64,000 nt of DNA from Flagellimonas olearia (GTDB lineage Bacteria; Bacteroidota; Bacteroidia; Flavobacteriales; Flavobacteriaceae), in contig NZ_WELG01000001.1 of assembly GCF_009184425.1 (NCBI RefSeq), positions 1,115,870 through 1,179,869 of the forward strand, read 5' to 3'. Under the pieces are notes generated by a model, which saw only the letters and a list, made by a program, of their open reading frames with translations, did not search any database and was not told the DNA's origin. A program made the translations under genes and the position numbers. Below, in pieces: positions 7,725-18,556 of the stretch. Positions within the stretch are counted from its first letter, which is position 1, and each line of letters opens with the position of its first letter.

Positions 7725-9473
7725 ATGGAACCACAAAAACTTAGGGTAAAACTCGGGGAGTTGGCCTCTACTTCCATCAGTGGTAACGACATCAGTTCTT
7801 CCTGTCTGTACGTATCCGCTCTGGCTGTACTCCACGCCGGACAATATGCTTGGATTTCCTTATTGATCGTTGGGGTGGTCCTTTTCCTCTTCCGAAAAAT
7901 CTACGGAGAGGTCGTGGGAGCACTTCCCATGAATGGCGGCGCCTATAATGCCCTTTTGAACACCACCAGTAAAGGAATGGCATCGTTGGCCGCTTCGCTT
8001 ACCCTGCTTTCCTACATGGCCACGGCAGTAATTTCCGCCAATGAGGCTATGGCCTATCTAAAAAACATCGTACCGCATTTACCTGTTATTTTGGCCACCG
8101 TTGGTCTTTTGGCCATTTTTATGGGGTTGGTCATTATCGGAATCGGGGAATCTTCCAAAGTAGCCATTGGGATTTTTATTTTCCATTTGTCCTCTTTGGT
8201 ATTGCTTTCCTCATTTGCAGGAATCTATCTCTTTGAGCACGGATGGCAAGTGTTTACCGAAAATAATGCGCTTCCAGTAAAGCACGGAGCGTTGCCCATG
8301 GCTCTGTTCTTTGGTTTTTCGGCGGCCATGTTGGGAATCAGCGGATTTGAGAGTTCTGCCAATTTTGTAGAAGAACAGAAAAAGGGCGTTTTTCCAAAAA
8401 CCCTCAGAAATATGTGGGTAGTGGTCACCATTTTTAATCCATTGATTGCGTTTTTGGCTCTGGCCGTTCTCCCTATTCCCGAAATTGAAGGTAACCGGGA
8501 AGCCCTGTTGTCCATCATGGGCAATCAGGTCAGTGGCTCTTGGCTCTCCTTTCTGGTTTCCATAGATGCCGTTTTGGTACTTAGCGGCGCCGTGCTTACC
8601 TCCTTTGTTGGGGTTTCCGGTCTTGTGGAACGGATAACCTTGGACCGTATCCTGCCTCCATTTCTTTTAAAACGGAATAAGAATGGAAGCACCTACCGAA
8701 TCGCCATTGTATTTTTTCTGCTATGTGTTTCCATCTTGTTGATCACCGAAGGAAACTTGGAAGCACTTGCCGGAGTCTATACCATTGCCTTTCTAGCCGT
8801 GATGGCCTTATTTGGGATAGGTAATATTTTGTTGAAGGTACGGCGCAAACATCTACCCCGGCCCGAACGCTCCGGTTGGTTGTCGCTCTTTATTGCCATC
8901 GTAGCCGTAATAACGGCCTTGGCGGGGAACATCATCCTCAATCCGGATTACTTGGCCGTATTCATGGAGTATTTTATCCCCACGATTTCCGTGATTCTGA
9001 TCATGCTCAATCGTACCGCACTGTTGAAATTACTCCTCCGTTTGATTCGTTATTTTTTAGACCCCATCAACCGCGTTTTGGTAAAATCGTATAGGGATAT
9101 CAACCGAACCATAGACCGTATCAACGCCCAAGAGTTTGTGTACTTCACCAAAAAAGATGATGTGGCGGCCCTCAATAAAGTATTGCTCTACATCCGAAAC
9201 AACGAGCATACCCGAAAGCTTAAAATTGTGTCCGTTTTTCCCAAAGGTGAACAGGCCACTCCAAATTTTGTATCAGACTTGGATGTGCTGGATCGAGAGT
9301 ATCCTGAAATCAAAGTGGAGTACATTCAACTCCACGGGACCTTCACCCCTTCCTTGATCAAAAAACTCTCCGTGGAATGGGATATTCCCATCAATTTTAT
9401 GTTCATTGGGAGTCCTAGCGAAAAGTTTCCCTATCCACTTCAGGAACTTGGCGGGGTGCGGTTGATCATCTAA
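7725..9473 (+). CDS. APC-superfamily amino acid permease with C-terminal cytosolic domain
   Basis: The 582-residue protein has about twelve hydrophobic segments in the first 440 residues. The N-terminal LASTSISGNDISSSCLYVSA and the following EVVGALPMNGGAYNALLNTT are typical of the APC amino acid-polyamine-organocation fold, where the first helix unwinds to bind the substrate. The last 130 residues are soluble (from ISREINRTIDR-like sequence onward, INAQEFVYFTKKDDVAALNK) and resemble a USP-like regulatory domain. The substrate is unknown. The frame opens at a TTG 39 bases upstream, but the ATG followed by EPQKLRVKLGEL fits the family. It is followed after about 100 bases by uvrA, which seems to have its own promoter. 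Confidence 0.85.
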   Translation: MEPQKLRVKLGELASTSISGNDISSSCLYVSALAVLHAGQYAWISLLIVGVVLFLFRKIYGEVVGALPMNGGAYNALLNTTSKGMASLAASLTLLSYMATAVISANEAMAYLKNIVPHLPVILATVGLLAIFMGLVIIGIGESSKVAIGIFIFHLSSLVLLSSFAGIYLFEHGWQVFTENNALPVKHGALPMALFFGFSAAMLGISGFESSANFVEEQKKGVFPKTLRNMWVVVTIFNPLIAFLALAVLPIPEIEGNREALLSIMGNQVSGSWLSFLVSIDAVLVLSGAVLTSFVGVSGLVERITLDRILPPFLLKRNKNGSTYRIAIVFFLLCVSILLITEGNLEALAGVYTIAFLAVMALFGIGNILLKVRRKHLPRPERSGWLSLFIAIVAVITALAGNIILNPDYLAVFMEYFIPTISVILIMLNRTALLKLLLRLIRYFLDPINRVLVKSYRDINRTIDRINAQEFVYFTKKDDVAALNKVLLYIRNNEHTRKLKIVSVFPKGEQATPNFVSDLDVLDREYPEIKVEYIQLHGTFTPSLIKKLSVEWDIPINFMFIGSPSEKFPYPLQELGGVRLII

Positions 9474-9552
9474 TTGGGATTGAATTGGTCAGCGTGTTCG
9501 TATTTAACAGAAACGAAACCTACACCTCTTTCTTTTTTACAGGTCAAATCGC

Positions 9553-9560
9553 TACTTTTG
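9553..9560 (+). promoter_or_regulatory. candidate -7 promoter element of uvrA
   Basis: TACTTTTG matches TAnnTTTG exactly and ends 18 bases before the uvrA ATG. No clear -33 TTG is visible. Confidence 0.35.
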
Positions 9561-9578
9561 AAGCTTTGCTATGATTTT

Positions 9579-12440
9579 ATGGTTAACTACGAAGAACATA
9601 TTGAGGTTAAAGGCGCCAGAGTCCATAACCTGAAAAATATTGACGTTACCATTCCCCGCGAAAAACTCGTAGTGATCACCGGTCTTTCGGGCAGTGGAAA
9701 ATCCTCTTTGGCCTTTGATACCATTTATGCCGAAGGCCAGCGACGCTACATAGAAACCTTCTCGGCCTATGCCCGACAGTTCTTGGGCGGATTGGAACGT
9801 CCTGATGTGGATAAGATTGATGGTCTGTCCCCAGTGATTGCCATTGAACAGAAAACCACCTCAAAATCACCCCGCTCCACGGTGGGGACCATTACCGAGG
9901 TATACGACTTTCTTCGCCTGCTTTTTGCGCGGGCCGGTGATGCCTATAGTTACAATACCGGCGAAAAGATGGTAAGCTATAGTGATGAGCAAATCAAAGA
10001 TTTGATCATTGAAGCCTACCTCGATAAAAAAATCAACGTATTGGCCCCCGTGGTCAAATCCAGGAAGGGACATTATCGGGAATTGTTTGAACAGATCGGC
10101 AAACAGGGATTTGTAAAAGTACGGGTTGATGGGGATATCCTGGACATCACCAAGGGAATGAAGGTGGATCGCTACAAGACCCATGATATAGAGATTGTCA
10201 TTGACCGATTGAAAGTTTCGGAAAGTGAAGATTTCCATAAACGTTTGGGCGAGACCATCAACACGGCCATGTACAGTGGCGACAATGTACTCATGGTCTT
10301 GGAAGAAGGGGAAACCGTACCCCGCTATTTCAGTCGGGACCTTATGTGTCCCTCCACGGGCATCTCCTACCCCACTCCGGAGCCCAACACCTTTTCCTTC
10401 AATTCCCCAAAAGGTATGTGCCCAGAATGCAATGGTTTGGGACATGTTCATGAAATCAACGAACAAAAAATCATCCCCAATCCAAAACTGTCCATTAAAG
10501 CAGGTGGATTGGCACCACTGGGCGAATACAAGAAATCTTGGGCCTTCAAGCAATTGGAGACGATTGCCCAACGATATGGTTTTGAGTTGACCGACCCCAT
10601 TGAAAAAATCCCTGCGGAAGCCATGGAAATCATTTTGAACGGCGGAAAAGAAAGTTTTGAGATAGATTCCAAAACTTTAGGGGTAAAACGACAATACAAA
10701 ATTGATTACGAAGGCATTTCCAACTTTATAAAGACCCAATTCGAAGAGGCCAACTCCACATCCATCAGGCGATGGGCCAAAGAGTATATGGACAAGGCCC
10801 AATGCCCTTCCTGTGAAGGGGCACGACTACGGAAAGAATCGCTTTATTTTAAGATTGGGGAGAAAAACATTGCCGAACTGGCCCAAATGGACATTGCCGA
10901 ACTGGCCACTTTTTTTGAAAAGCTTGAAAGTTCCTTAGAGGGTAACCAAAAGATCATAGCCGAGGAAATCATCAAGGAAATCAAGACCCGGGTCCAATTT
11001 TTATTGGATGTGGGGCTGGATTACCTTTCCTTGAACCGAAGCTCCAAATCGCTTTCTGGTGGTGAGGCACAGCGGATCCGTTTGGCCACACAGATCGGCT
11101 CCCAATTGGTGGGTGTCCTTTACATTTTGGACGAACCCAGTATTGGTCTGCACCAACGGGATAACGAACGATTGATCCATTCCTTGGAATCCCTTCGAGA
11201 TATTGGAAACTCCGTAATTGTGGTGGAACACGACCGCGATATGATCGAACATGCGGACCACGTCATCGATATTGGTCCAAAAGCGGGCCGTCATGGAGGG
11301 GAGATCATTTCTGAAGGTACCCCTACAGAACTTAGAAACCACCATACCCTAACCGCACAATACATTACTGGGGAGCTAGAGATTCCCGTTCCTGCAGAAC
11401 GTAGGAAAGGAACCGGGAAAAAGATTGTGCTTTCCGGGTGCACTGGGAACAATCTAAAAAATGTCACTGCCGAGTTCCCTTTGGGAAAACTGATAGGCGT
11501 TACGGGGGTATCGGGCAGTGGAAAGTCCACCTTGATCAACGAGACCCTCTACCCCATCATGAACGCCCACTACTTCAACGGAGTCAAAAAACCTATGCCC
11601 TATAAAAAAATTACAGGGCTCCAGCATATCGACAAGGTCATTGATATCAACCAATCTCCCATTGGGCGTACACCACGCTCCAATCCAGCTACTTATACGG
11701 GTGTTTTTAGTGAGATTCGAGCCCTCTTTGCCAAGACCACTGAAGCCACTATCCGAGGATACAAACCAGGACGGTTTAGCTTTAATGTGGCCGGGGGACG
11801 ATGTGAAACCTGCCAAGGTGGCGGCCTAAAGGTGATTGAAATGAACTTTTTGCCCGATGTCTATGTGGAATGCGAAACCTGCAATGGGAAGCGTTTCAAC
11901 CGGGAAACCTTGGAAATTCGATATAAAGGCAAGTCCATTGCCGATGTTTTGGATATGACCATCAATGAAGCCGTAGATTTTTTTGAGAATATCCCCAAAA
12001 TTTATCGTAAACTAAAGACAATAAAAGATGTAGGATTGGGTTATATATCCCTAGGACAACAGTCCACCACCCTTTCCGGTGGAGAGGCACAACGGGTAAA
12101 GTTGGCCACAGAGCTTTCCAAGCGCGATACCGGAAACACTTTTTATATCCTCGACGAACCTACAACTGGATTACATTTTGAAGACATCCGGGTGCTCATG
12201 GAAGTACTTGACCAATTGGTGGACAAAGGAAACACCATTTTGGTCATTGAACATAACATGGATGTGATTAAAATGATGGACCACATCATAGACATTGGCT
12301 ATGAAGGTGGTCGCGGTGGAGGAATAGTCGTAGCCACCGGAACTCCTGAGGAAGTGGCCAAGGATACGAAAAGCTATACAGCCAAGTTTTTGAAGAAAGA
12401 ACTGGAAAATACAAAACAGAAGATTGCACGGGCAGTTTAA
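9579..12440 (+). CDS. uvrA: excinuclease ABC subunit A
   Basis: The 953-residue protein is full length for UvrA. Two ABC ATPase modules are clear: Walker A in [19 protein letters not shown] (about residue 35) and [17 protein letters not shown] (about 640), signature motifs [13 protein letters not shown] and [13 protein letters not shown], and Walker B in [12 protein letters not shown] and [12 protein letters not shown]. Zinc-binding cysteine pairs are seen in CPECNGLGH and [10 protein letters not shown]. UvrA recognises DNA lesions and loads UvrB in nucleotide excision repair. The frame extends upstream to 9474, but family members start at [20 protein letters not shown], so the ATG at 9579 is chosen. 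Confidence 0.97.
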   Translation: MVNYEEHIEVKGARVHNLKNIDVTIPREKLVVITGLSGSGKSSLAFDTIYAEGQRRYIETFSAYARQFLGGLERPDVDKIDGLSPVIAIEQKTTSKSPRSTVGTITEVYDFLRLLFARAGDAYSYNTGEKMVSYSDEQIKDLIIEAYLDKKINVLAPVVKSRKGHYRELFEQIGKQGFVKVRVDGDILDITKGMKVDRYKTHDIEIVIDRLKVSESEDFHKRLGETINTAMYSGDNVLMVLEEGETVPRYFSRDLMCPSTGISYPTPEPNTFSFNSPKGMCPECNGLGHVHEINEQKIIPNPKLSIKAGGLAPLGEYKKSWAFKQLETIAQRYGFELTDPIEKIPAEAMEIILNGGKESFEIDSKTLGVKRQYKIDYEGISNFIKTQFEEANSTSIRRWAKEYMDKAQCPSCEGARLRKESLYFKIGEKNIAELAQMDIAELATFFEKLESSLEGNQKIIAEEIIKEIKTRVQFLLDVGLDYLSLNRSSKSLSGGEAQRIRLATQIGSQLVGVLYILDEPSIGLHQRDNERLIHSLESLRDIGNSVIVVEHDRDMIEHADHVIDIGPKAGRHGGEIISEGTPTELRNHHTLTAQYITGELEIPVPAERRKGTGKKIVLSGCTGNNLKNVTAEFPLGKLIGVTGVSGSGKSTLINETLYPIMNAHYFNGVKKPMPYKKITGLQHIDKVIDINQSPIGRTPRSNPATYTGVFSEIRALFAKTTEATIRGYKPGRFSFNVAGGRCETCQGGGLKVIEMNFLPDVYVECETCNGKRFNRETLEIRYKGKSIADVLDMTINEAVDFFENIPKIYRKLKTIKDVGLGYISLGQQSTTLSGGEAQRVKLATELSKRDTGNTFYILDEPTTGLHFEDIRVLMEVLDQLVDKGNTILVIEHNMDVIKMMDHIIDIGYEGGRGGGIVVATGTPEEVAKDTKSYTAKFLKKELENTKQKIARAV

Positions 12441-12449
12441 ATTATTATT

Positions 12450-13142
12450 ATGCAGATGCGAAAAGAACAACACACCAAAGGGTGGAACGAGATAAAGACA
12501 AACGACTCATGGGCCATATTCAAGATTATGGGCGAGTTTGTCAACGGATTTGAGAAAATGAGCCAGATAGGTCCCTGCGTATCCATATTCGGCTCCGCTA
12601 GAACCCGTCCGGGTCAACCGTATTACGACTTGGCCGTCAAAATCTCCCAAAAAGTGGCCGAATCCGGATACGGCATCATTACTGGAGGTGGCCCTGGCAT
12701 CATGGAGGCTGGAAACAAAGGAGCCAACATGGCGGGAGGAACTTCGGTGGGCTTGAACATTGACCTACCCTTCGAGCAACATGACAATCCGTTTATCGAT
12801 GAAGACAAGAGCTTGGATTTTGACTATTTCTTCGTAAGGAAGGTAATGTTCGTAAAATACTCCCAAGGGTTTGTGGTCATGCCAGGGGGCTTTGGCACCT
12901 TGGATGAGCTTTTTGAGGCCATCACCCTCATCCAGACGCATAAAATACAGAAGTTTCCCATTATTTTGGTGGGCACGGAATTTTGGAAGGGATTACTGGA
13001 TTGGATCAAGAATACCATGCTGGAAGCAGGTAATATTAGTCCAACCGATCTAGATCTCATCCAACTGGTGGACTCCGAGGAAGAGGTCGTTGAAATACTC
13101 GATGCATTTTACAAAGGGCACGATCTTAGCCCCAACTTCTAA
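12450..13142 (+). CDS. LOG-family protein (TIGR00730), probable nucleoside monophosphate phosphoribohydrolase
   Basis: The 230-residue protein carries the family motif PGGFGTLDELFEA (about 148-160) and GGGPGIMEAGNKGA (about 78-91), with SIFGSARTRPG near residue 48, a Rossmann-like nucleotide pocket. Characterised LOG proteins release the base from N6-modified AMP; bacterial homologues are often mis-annotated as lysine decarboxylases. Starts at 12450 or 12456 are both possible and differ by two residues. It follows uvrA by 9 bases and is likely co-transcribed with it. Confidence 0.85.
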   Translation: MQMRKEQHTKGWNEIKTNDSWAIFKIMGEFVNGFEKMSQIGPCVSIFGSARTRPGQPYYDLAVKISQKVAESGYGIITGGGPGIMEAGNKGANMAGGTSVGLNIDLPFEQHDNPFIDEDKSLDFDYFFVRKVMFVKYSQGFVVMPGGFGTLDELFEAITLIQTHKIQKFPIILVGTEFWKGLLDWIKNTMLEAGNISPTDLDLIQLVDSEEEVVEILDAFYKGHDLSPNF

Positions 13143-13153
13143 AAAATTCCTAC

Positions 13154-15985
13154 TTGACGGCGCGTTTCTCTTTCATCCGGATTTCTTTGCTGTTCTTTTC
13201 AGTATGTTCCTCTTTATGGGGGCAACATACCAATGACATTACGGCAATTCTGGAGGATGAAACCCAAGAGATGCATATACGGCAAGAGTTCACCTACGTC
13301 AATACTTCCCAAAATGGGGTTTCCACTCTCTATTTCAATGATTGGAACCATGCTTACGCCAATAAAAACACCGCATTGGCCAAGCGCTTTGCCGAAGAAT
13401 TCAACCGAAGCCTACATTTGGCCAAGGACAAAGAGCGTGGCTTTACCAATATAAAAACCATTGTTGGCAATGACTATTCCGGACTGGATTGGGAACGTGT
13501 GAAAAACAAGGATGTCATCGCCGTTAAATTGGACCATGATTTAAAGCCTGGGGAATCCATCCAATTGTTCTTCACCTATACCGTACAATTGCCCAGTGCC
13601 AAATTTACTTCTTATGGATTTACAGGTCTGGGGTACAACCTTAAGGATTGGTATTTAACTCCTGCGGTTTTGAATGGGGAATGGCATTTATACGACAACA
13701 TCAATCTGGATGATTTGTACACGGATGTCACCAATACCACAATCAACTTTACCTATTCGGATAAATTGTTTTTGGCCACCAATTTTGATGAATCAAACGC
13801 AACCAAATTTCCCGGAGGGCAATACGTAACCCTTTCTGGAGAAAATCGGAAAAGCTGCGAGATCATTTTAAGCCCCTACAAAAAATTCACCAAACATATC
13901 ACACCCTACCTCACAGTGACTTCGGATTTGGAGTCCAACAAATATGATGAGATATCCCAGGGGATTTCCATAAACAAGGTGGCCCAATTTCTGGAAGAAA
14001 ATCTAGGGAAATACCCCCATGGCAATTTATTGGTGAGCGAGTTTGATTACAACAAGGCCCCTTTGTACGGTATCAACCAACTTCCCTCTTTCATAAGACC
14101 GTATGAAGAGCGCTTCCAATTTGAAATGAAGTTTCTCAAAACGGCCATTAACAGCTATCTCAAAGAGACTTTGTTCCTTGACCCCAGAAAAGAGCGTTGG
14201 GTAAATGATGCCATTGCGTATTACCTCATGATCAAATATGTGGAGGACCATTATCCCAAACAGAAATTGGCCGGAAAGCTCTCCAAGGTATGGGGAATTC
14301 GAGGTTTTCACCTGGCGCAAATGGACTTTAATGAACAATATGCTTTGTTAAGCATGTTGCCCATCCGCAAAAACATTGATCAAGCCTTGACCGTTCGTAA
14401 TGATTCCTTGATCAAGTTCAATCAAAAAATCGCCAACGGGTACAAAGCAGGTTTGGGCATGTCCTACCTCTCGGAATATTTGGGAGGAAAAAAGGTAGAC
14501 AGCAGTATCATTGCATTCTACAAGCAACATCGTCTTGAGTCCAAAGTGGACGCCAGGGATTTCAGAAAAACCTTGGAACAGTTTGCGGACAAGGACATAG
14601 AGTGGTTTTTTGATGAATATGTGGGTACGGACAAAAAGATTGATTTTAAGATCAAAAGCGTGGACAAGACGGAAGATTCCATCTCTTTGGTCCTAAAGAA
14701 CAAGAGAGGCACCAATGTTCCGATTTCCTTGTTCGGCCTTCAAAAAGATTCTGTTGTTTCGGAATATTGGTTCACGGACATCGACTCCATCAAGACCGTG
14801 ACCATTCCTAGAAATGGGGAGGATCGGATGGTACTGAACTACGACCAAAAAATACCGGAATTCAACCAACGGGACAATTGGAAAACCCTCAATGGCTTTT
14901 TCTCCAGCAACAAAAAGCTGAAATTCCAATTTTTCAAGGATACCGAAGACCCCTATTACAATCAGGTTTTCTATGTGCCCATAGCCAATTTCAACATTTA
15001 TGATGGGATTACCCCTGGAATGCGCATCTACAACAAAACCTTTTTGGAACGCCCTTTTCAGTACGATATTTCCCCCACCTATTCCTTTTTGGAACGCACC
15101 ATGGTAGGGAAGGCAACCTTCCATTACAGAAAATATCATCAGAAAACAGGGTTGTACGTGACCAATTATTCCATTACCGGTTCCACTTCCCATTTTCAGG
15201 TAAACTCTAGGTTCTCTACCCTTACCCCAGCAGTAAGCTTTGGGTGGCGACCCAATGACCTGCTTTCCAATCGCAGACAAAGTTTGCTTTTTAGATATAG
15301 GAATGTCTTTAGGAGTATCGATGACAATATTGCAGATCAAATTGATACCGAGCCTGATTATAGCGTGATGAACGTCCGCTTCATTGATGTGGACAACAAT
15401 ATTCTAAACTATAATTCTTGGTTTTTGGATGCCCAGCACTCCAGTGATTTCACCAAGCTTGCTTTTGAAATGGAGTATCGGAAACTTTTTCAGAGTAATA
15501 GACAATTGAACCTAAGGTTATATGCAGGAAAGTTTTTACGCAACACAACCGAATCCAATTTCTTCAGCTTTGCCTTGGACCGACCAACCGATTATATGTT
15601 CGATCTAAGTTATTTGGGACGATCCGAAAGCACTGGGCTGTATAGTCAGCAAATCATCATATCCGAAGGAGGATTTAAATCAAAGCTGGACAACCCGTTT
15701 GCCAACGATTGGATTGTGACCACCAATGCCAGTACAAACATTTGGAGATGGATTGAAGCCTATGGCGATTTGGGTTATCTTAAAAACAAAGGGGAGGACG
15801 CCCGCTTTGTCTATGACTCCGGGATACGACTCAATTTGGTCACGGATTATTTTGAACTCTATTTCCCTATTTACTCCAATAGAGGCTGGGAAATTGCCCA
15901 AAACAACTATGAGGAACGTATCCGTTTTATAGTTACCATCAGTCCCAAGACTCTTGTGGGCCTCTTTACCCGTAAATGGTTTTAA
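13154..15985 (+). CDS. M1 peptidase-like protein lacking zinc ligands, with outer-membrane-type C-terminus
   Basis: The 943-residue product has a signal peptide (ISLLFFSVCSSLWGQ, cleavage after G-Q) and starts at a TTG, since no in-frame ATG lies near the signal sequence. The first 500 residues follow the M1 aminopeptidase layout, but where active enzymes have HELAHQW and WLHEG, this one has LKTAINSYLKE (about residue 329) and WVNDAIAYY (about 349), so all three metal ligands appear replaced. The second half is rich in alternating aromatic beta strands and ends in KTLVGLFTRKWF with a terminal Phe, as in outer-membrane beta barrels. I infer a catalytically inactive, outer-membrane-bound binding protein or scaffold. 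Homologues annotated as aminopeptidase should be read with caution. Confidence 0.75.
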   Translation: MTARFSFIRISLLFFSVCSSLWGQHTNDITAILEDETQEMHIRQEFTYVNTSQNGVSTLYFNDWNHAYANKNTALAKRFAEEFNRSLHLAKDKERGFTNIKTIVGNDYSGLDWERVKNKDVIAVKLDHDLKPGESIQLFFTYTVQLPSAKFTSYGFTGLGYNLKDWYLTPAVLNGEWHLYDNINLDDLYTDVTNTTINFTYSDKLFLATNFDESNATKFPGGQYVTLSGENRKSCEIILSPYKKFTKHITPYLTVTSDLESNKYDEISQGISINKVAQFLEENLGKYPHGNLLVSEFDYNKAPLYGINQLPSFIRPYEERFQFEMKFLKTAINSYLKETLFLDPRKERWVNDAIAYYLMIKYVEDHYPKQKLAGKLSKVWGIRGFHLAQMDFNEQYALLSMLPIRKNIDQALTVRNDSLIKFNQKIANGYKAGLGMSYLSEYLGGKKVDSSIIAFYKQHRLESKVDARDFRKTLEQFADKDIEWFFDEYVGTDKKIDFKIKSVDKTEDSISLVLKNKRGTNVPISLFGLQKDSVVSEYWFTDIDSIKTVTIPRNGEDRMVLNYDQKIPEFNQRDNWKTLNGFFSSNKKLKFQFFKDTEDPYYNQVFYVPIANFNIYDGITPGMRIYNKTFLERPFQYDISPTYSFLERTMVGKATFHYRKYHQKTGLYVTNYSITGSTSHFQVNSRFSTLTPAVSFGWRPNDLLSNRRQSLLFRYRNVFRSIDDNIADQIDTEPDYSVMNVRFIDVDNNILNYNSWFLDAQHSSDFTKLAFEMEYRKLFQSNRQLNLRLYAGKFLRNTTESNFFSFALDRPTDYMFDLSYLGRSESTGLYSQQIIISEGGFKSKLDNPFANDWIVTTNASTNIWRWIEAYGDLGYLKNKGEDARFVYDSGIRLNLVTDYFELYFPIYSNRGWEIAQNNYEERIRFIVTISPKTLVGLFTRKWF

Positions 15986-16030
15986 TTTTATCAAATTCCC
16001 AAAAAACACCTTAAAAAAAAGGTTAGTTTT

Positions 16031-16059
16031 AATATATGTTTATTTTTTAAACATATATT
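16031..16059. repeat. perfect AT-rich inverted repeat upstream of bkd E1
   Basis: AATATATGTTTA and its exact reverse complement are separated by five T. The arms are 12 bases long. It lies 46 bases after the M1-like gene and about 60 bases before the E1 candidate promoter, so it may be a weak terminator or a regulator site; the absence of GC in the stem argues against a strong terminator. Confidence 0.5.
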
Positions 16060-16093
16060 TATGGAATTGTCATTTTATTAACAGGGTTTCATA

Positions 16094-16124
16094 TTGCTGT
16101 TTTGATTGTATTTTAGTACTTTCG
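16094..16124 (+). promoter_or_regulatory. candidate Bacteroidota-type promoter of the fused E1 gene
   Basis: A TTG at 16094-16096 is followed after 20 bases by TACTTTCG at 16117-16124, one base from TAnnTTTG. The spacing is that of flavobacterial -33/-7 promoters. It ends 20 bases before the E1 ATG. Confidence 0.4.
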
Positions 16125-16144
16125 CAGAAATCTTCAGATTGCCC

Positions 16145-18556
16145 ATGAAACCTGACCCAAGCACAAGCAACGATATTTCTTTTGATGACTTTCAAACCCA
16201 AATCCTTCAGGATTATGAGGTTGCGGTCACCAGCAGGGAATGTAGCTTGCTCGGAAGACGGGAAGTATTATCTGGAAAAGCCAAATTTGGCATATTTGGG
16301 GACGGCAAAGAGCTGCCGCAGCTTGCCATGGCAAGGGCCTTTCAGGATGGGGATTTTAGAAGTGGGTATTACCGGGACCAAACCTTTATGATGGCTCTCG
16401 GGTACCTCAATCCAAAGGAATTCTTCCACGGTCTTTATGCCACCACTGATCTGGAAAAGGAACCCATGAGTGCCGGAAGACAAATGGGAGGGCATTTTGT
16501 GACTCACAGCCTTAACGAGGATGGCTCCTGGAAAGACCTCACCAAACAAAAGAACAGCAGTGCCGATATTTCCTGTACGGCCGGACAAATGCCCCGTCTG
16601 TTGGGGTTGGCGCAGGCCTCAAAGATGTATCGGAATGTAAAGGAAATGGATCAGACCAACTTTTCCAACAACGGGAATGAGGTCGCTTGGGGCACCATTG
16701 GAAATGCAAGTACCAGTGAAGGTCACTTCTTTGAGACGGTAAACGCCGCCGGGGTAATGCAAGTCCCCATGGTCATCTGCATTTGGGACGACGAATATGG
16801 TATTTCCGTACCCTCGGAATTCCATACGACCAAAGGAGATATTTCCGAAATGCTAAAAGGTCTGCAGCGCGATGAACATACGGCAGGATATGAAATATTG
16901 AAAGTAAAGGGATGGGATTATACCGCCTTGACCCATACTTTTGAAAATGCTTCGGACATAGCCCGTGACAACCATGTTCCCGTGCTTATCCACGTTACCG
17001 AACTCACCCAACCCCAAGGACACTCCACTTCCGGTTCCCATGAACGATACAAGTCTGCAGAACGCTTGCAATGGGAACGCGAAAATGATTGCAACAAGCG
17101 GTTCAGGGAGTGGATCTTGGAAAATGGAATCAGTACCGAGGAAGCGCTCAAAAAAATGGAGCGGGAAATAAAACAAAAAGTCCGTGCCGCAAAAAAGGAA
17201 GCTTGGACCGAGTTTTTAAAACCGCATTTGATTGCCAAAAAACAGCTTGTACAATTACTGGCCAACGCTGCGGAGAAGAGCCCGAACCGGGTTTTCATCA
17301 ACAAGATCAAAAACGACCTGATTGCCGTTGACGAACCGCTCAAAAAAGATTTGGCCTCAAAGTCCAGAACGGCTCTCCGTTATCTTTTGGGAGAGAACAC
17401 TCCGGAAAGACAACAACTTCTACAGTGGGTACAAAACTTTTTGGACGACTCCCAACCCAAGTACAGCTCGCATCTATATAGCGAACTTGGCAGCAATGCC
17501 ACCCAAATTGAATCCGTGACCCCCACCTACCCTGAAAAGGCGGAAGAAGTGGACGGCCGTATCATTTTACGGGACAATTTTGATGCCCTGTTCACCAAAT
17601 ACCCCAAAACCATGGTCTTTGGGGAAGACACCGGAAACATTGGTGATGTAAACCAAGGACTGGAAGGTCTACAGAAAAAATTCGGGGAACTTCGTGTGGC
17701 CGATACGGGTATTCGGGAAACCTCTATTATTGGACAAGGTATTGGATTGGCTTTGAGAGGGTTAAGGCCCATTGCCGAAATACAATATTTAGATTACATC
17801 CTTTACGGAATCCAGACCTTGAGCGATGATTTGGCATCTTTGATGTACAGAACCGTGGGAAAACAGAAAGCACCATTGATTGTCCGCACCAGAGGACATA
17901 GACTGGAGGGTATTTGGCATTCCGGGTCCCCAATGGGAGGTTTGATCCACTTGCTTCGAGGTATGTACATTTTAACCCCAAGAAACATGACCCAGGCGGC
18001 TGGATTCTATAACACCTTGCTAAAAAGCGACGAACCCGCATTGATCATAGAAAGTCTCAACGGATATCGCCTAAAGGAAAGGAAACCTTCCAATTTAGGG
18101 GAGTTTTGCACGCCAATCGGGCAGGTAGAAACCCTAAAAGAAGGAACAGACATTACGCTATTATCTTACGGTTCCACGTTACGAATTGTTGAGAAAGTAG
18201 CAAAGGAACTACTGGAAGTGGGTATAGATGCCGAAGTGATCGATGCGCAATCCCTACTCCCGTTTGACTTGAACCATGATGTTGTGAAAAGCCTTGAGAA
18301 AACCAATCGCTTGTTGATTATCGATGAAGATGTGCCTGGAGGGTGCTCTGCCTATTTATTGCAAGAGATTTTGGAGAAACAGGAAGGATATCGCTATTTG
18401 GACAGCGCCCCCCAAACCTTGACCTCAAAAGCACATAGACCAGCCTACGCATCGGACGGGGATTATTTTTCCAAACCCAATGCGGAGGACATTTTTGAAA
18501 AGGTCTACCAAATCATGCATGAAGCTGACCCCACCTCCTTTCCAAGCCTGAGGTAA
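16145..18556 (+). CDS. 2-oxoisovalerate dehydrogenase E1, fused alpha and beta subunits
   Basis: The 803-residue protein joins an alpha-type domain (about 1-400) and a beta-type domain (about 470-803) of the thiamine-diphosphate branched-chain 2-oxoacid dehydrogenase. The thiamine-diphosphate motif is visible as GNASTSEGHFFETVNAAG (GDG-type replaced by GNAS), and the beta part has VFGEDTGNIGDVNQGLEG and the catalytic-region DAQSLLPFD. It oxidatively decarboxylates the 2-oxo acids of valine, leucine and isoleucine and hands the acyl group to E2 lipoamide. The frame begins at a TTG 39 bases upstream; the ATG followed by KPDPSTSND is preferred. Fused E1 is usual in Bacteroidota. E2 and E3 genes are not in the window. 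Confidence 0.92.
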   Translation: MKPDPSTSNDISFDDFQTQILQDYEVAVTSRECSLLGRREVLSGKAKFGIFGDGKELPQLAMARAFQDGDFRSGYYRDQTFMMALGYLNPKEFFHGLYATTDLEKEPMSAGRQMGGHFVTHSLNEDGSWKDLTKQKNSSADISCTAGQMPRLLGLAQASKMYRNVKEMDQTNFSNNGNEVAWGTIGNASTSEGHFFETVNAAGVMQVPMVICIWDDEYGISVPSEFHTTKGDISEMLKGLQRDEHTAGYEILKVKGWDYTALTHTFENASDIARDNHVPVLIHVTELTQPQGHSTSGSHERYKSAERLQWERENDCNKRFREWILENGISTEEALKKMEREIKQKVRAAKKEAWTEFLKPHLIAKKQLVQLLANAAEKSPNRVFINKIKNDLIAVDEPLKKDLASKSRTALRYLLGENTPERQQLLQWVQNFLDDSQPKYSSHLYSELGSNATQIESVTPTYPEKAEEVDGRIILRDNFDALFTKYPKTMVFGEDTGNIGDVNQGLEGLQKKFGELRVADTGIRETSIIGQGIGLALRGLRPIAEIQYLDYILYGIQTLSDDLASLMYRTVGKQKAPLIVRTRGHRLEGIWHSGSPMGGLIHLLRGMYILTPRNMTQAAGFYNTLLKSDEPALIIESLNGYRLKERKPSNLGEFCTPIGQVETLKEGTDITLLSYGSTLRIVEKVAKELLEVGIDAEVIDAQSLLPFDLNHDVVKSLEKTNRLLIIDEDVPGGCSAYLLQEILEKQEGYRYLDSAPQTLTSKAHRPAYASDGDYFSKPNAEDIFEKVYQIMHEADPTSFPSLR

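Noticed and set aside
13154..15985. Annotation as active aminopeptidase
   Set aside because: The HExxH and third-ligand positions are replaced, although the family layout is recognisable.
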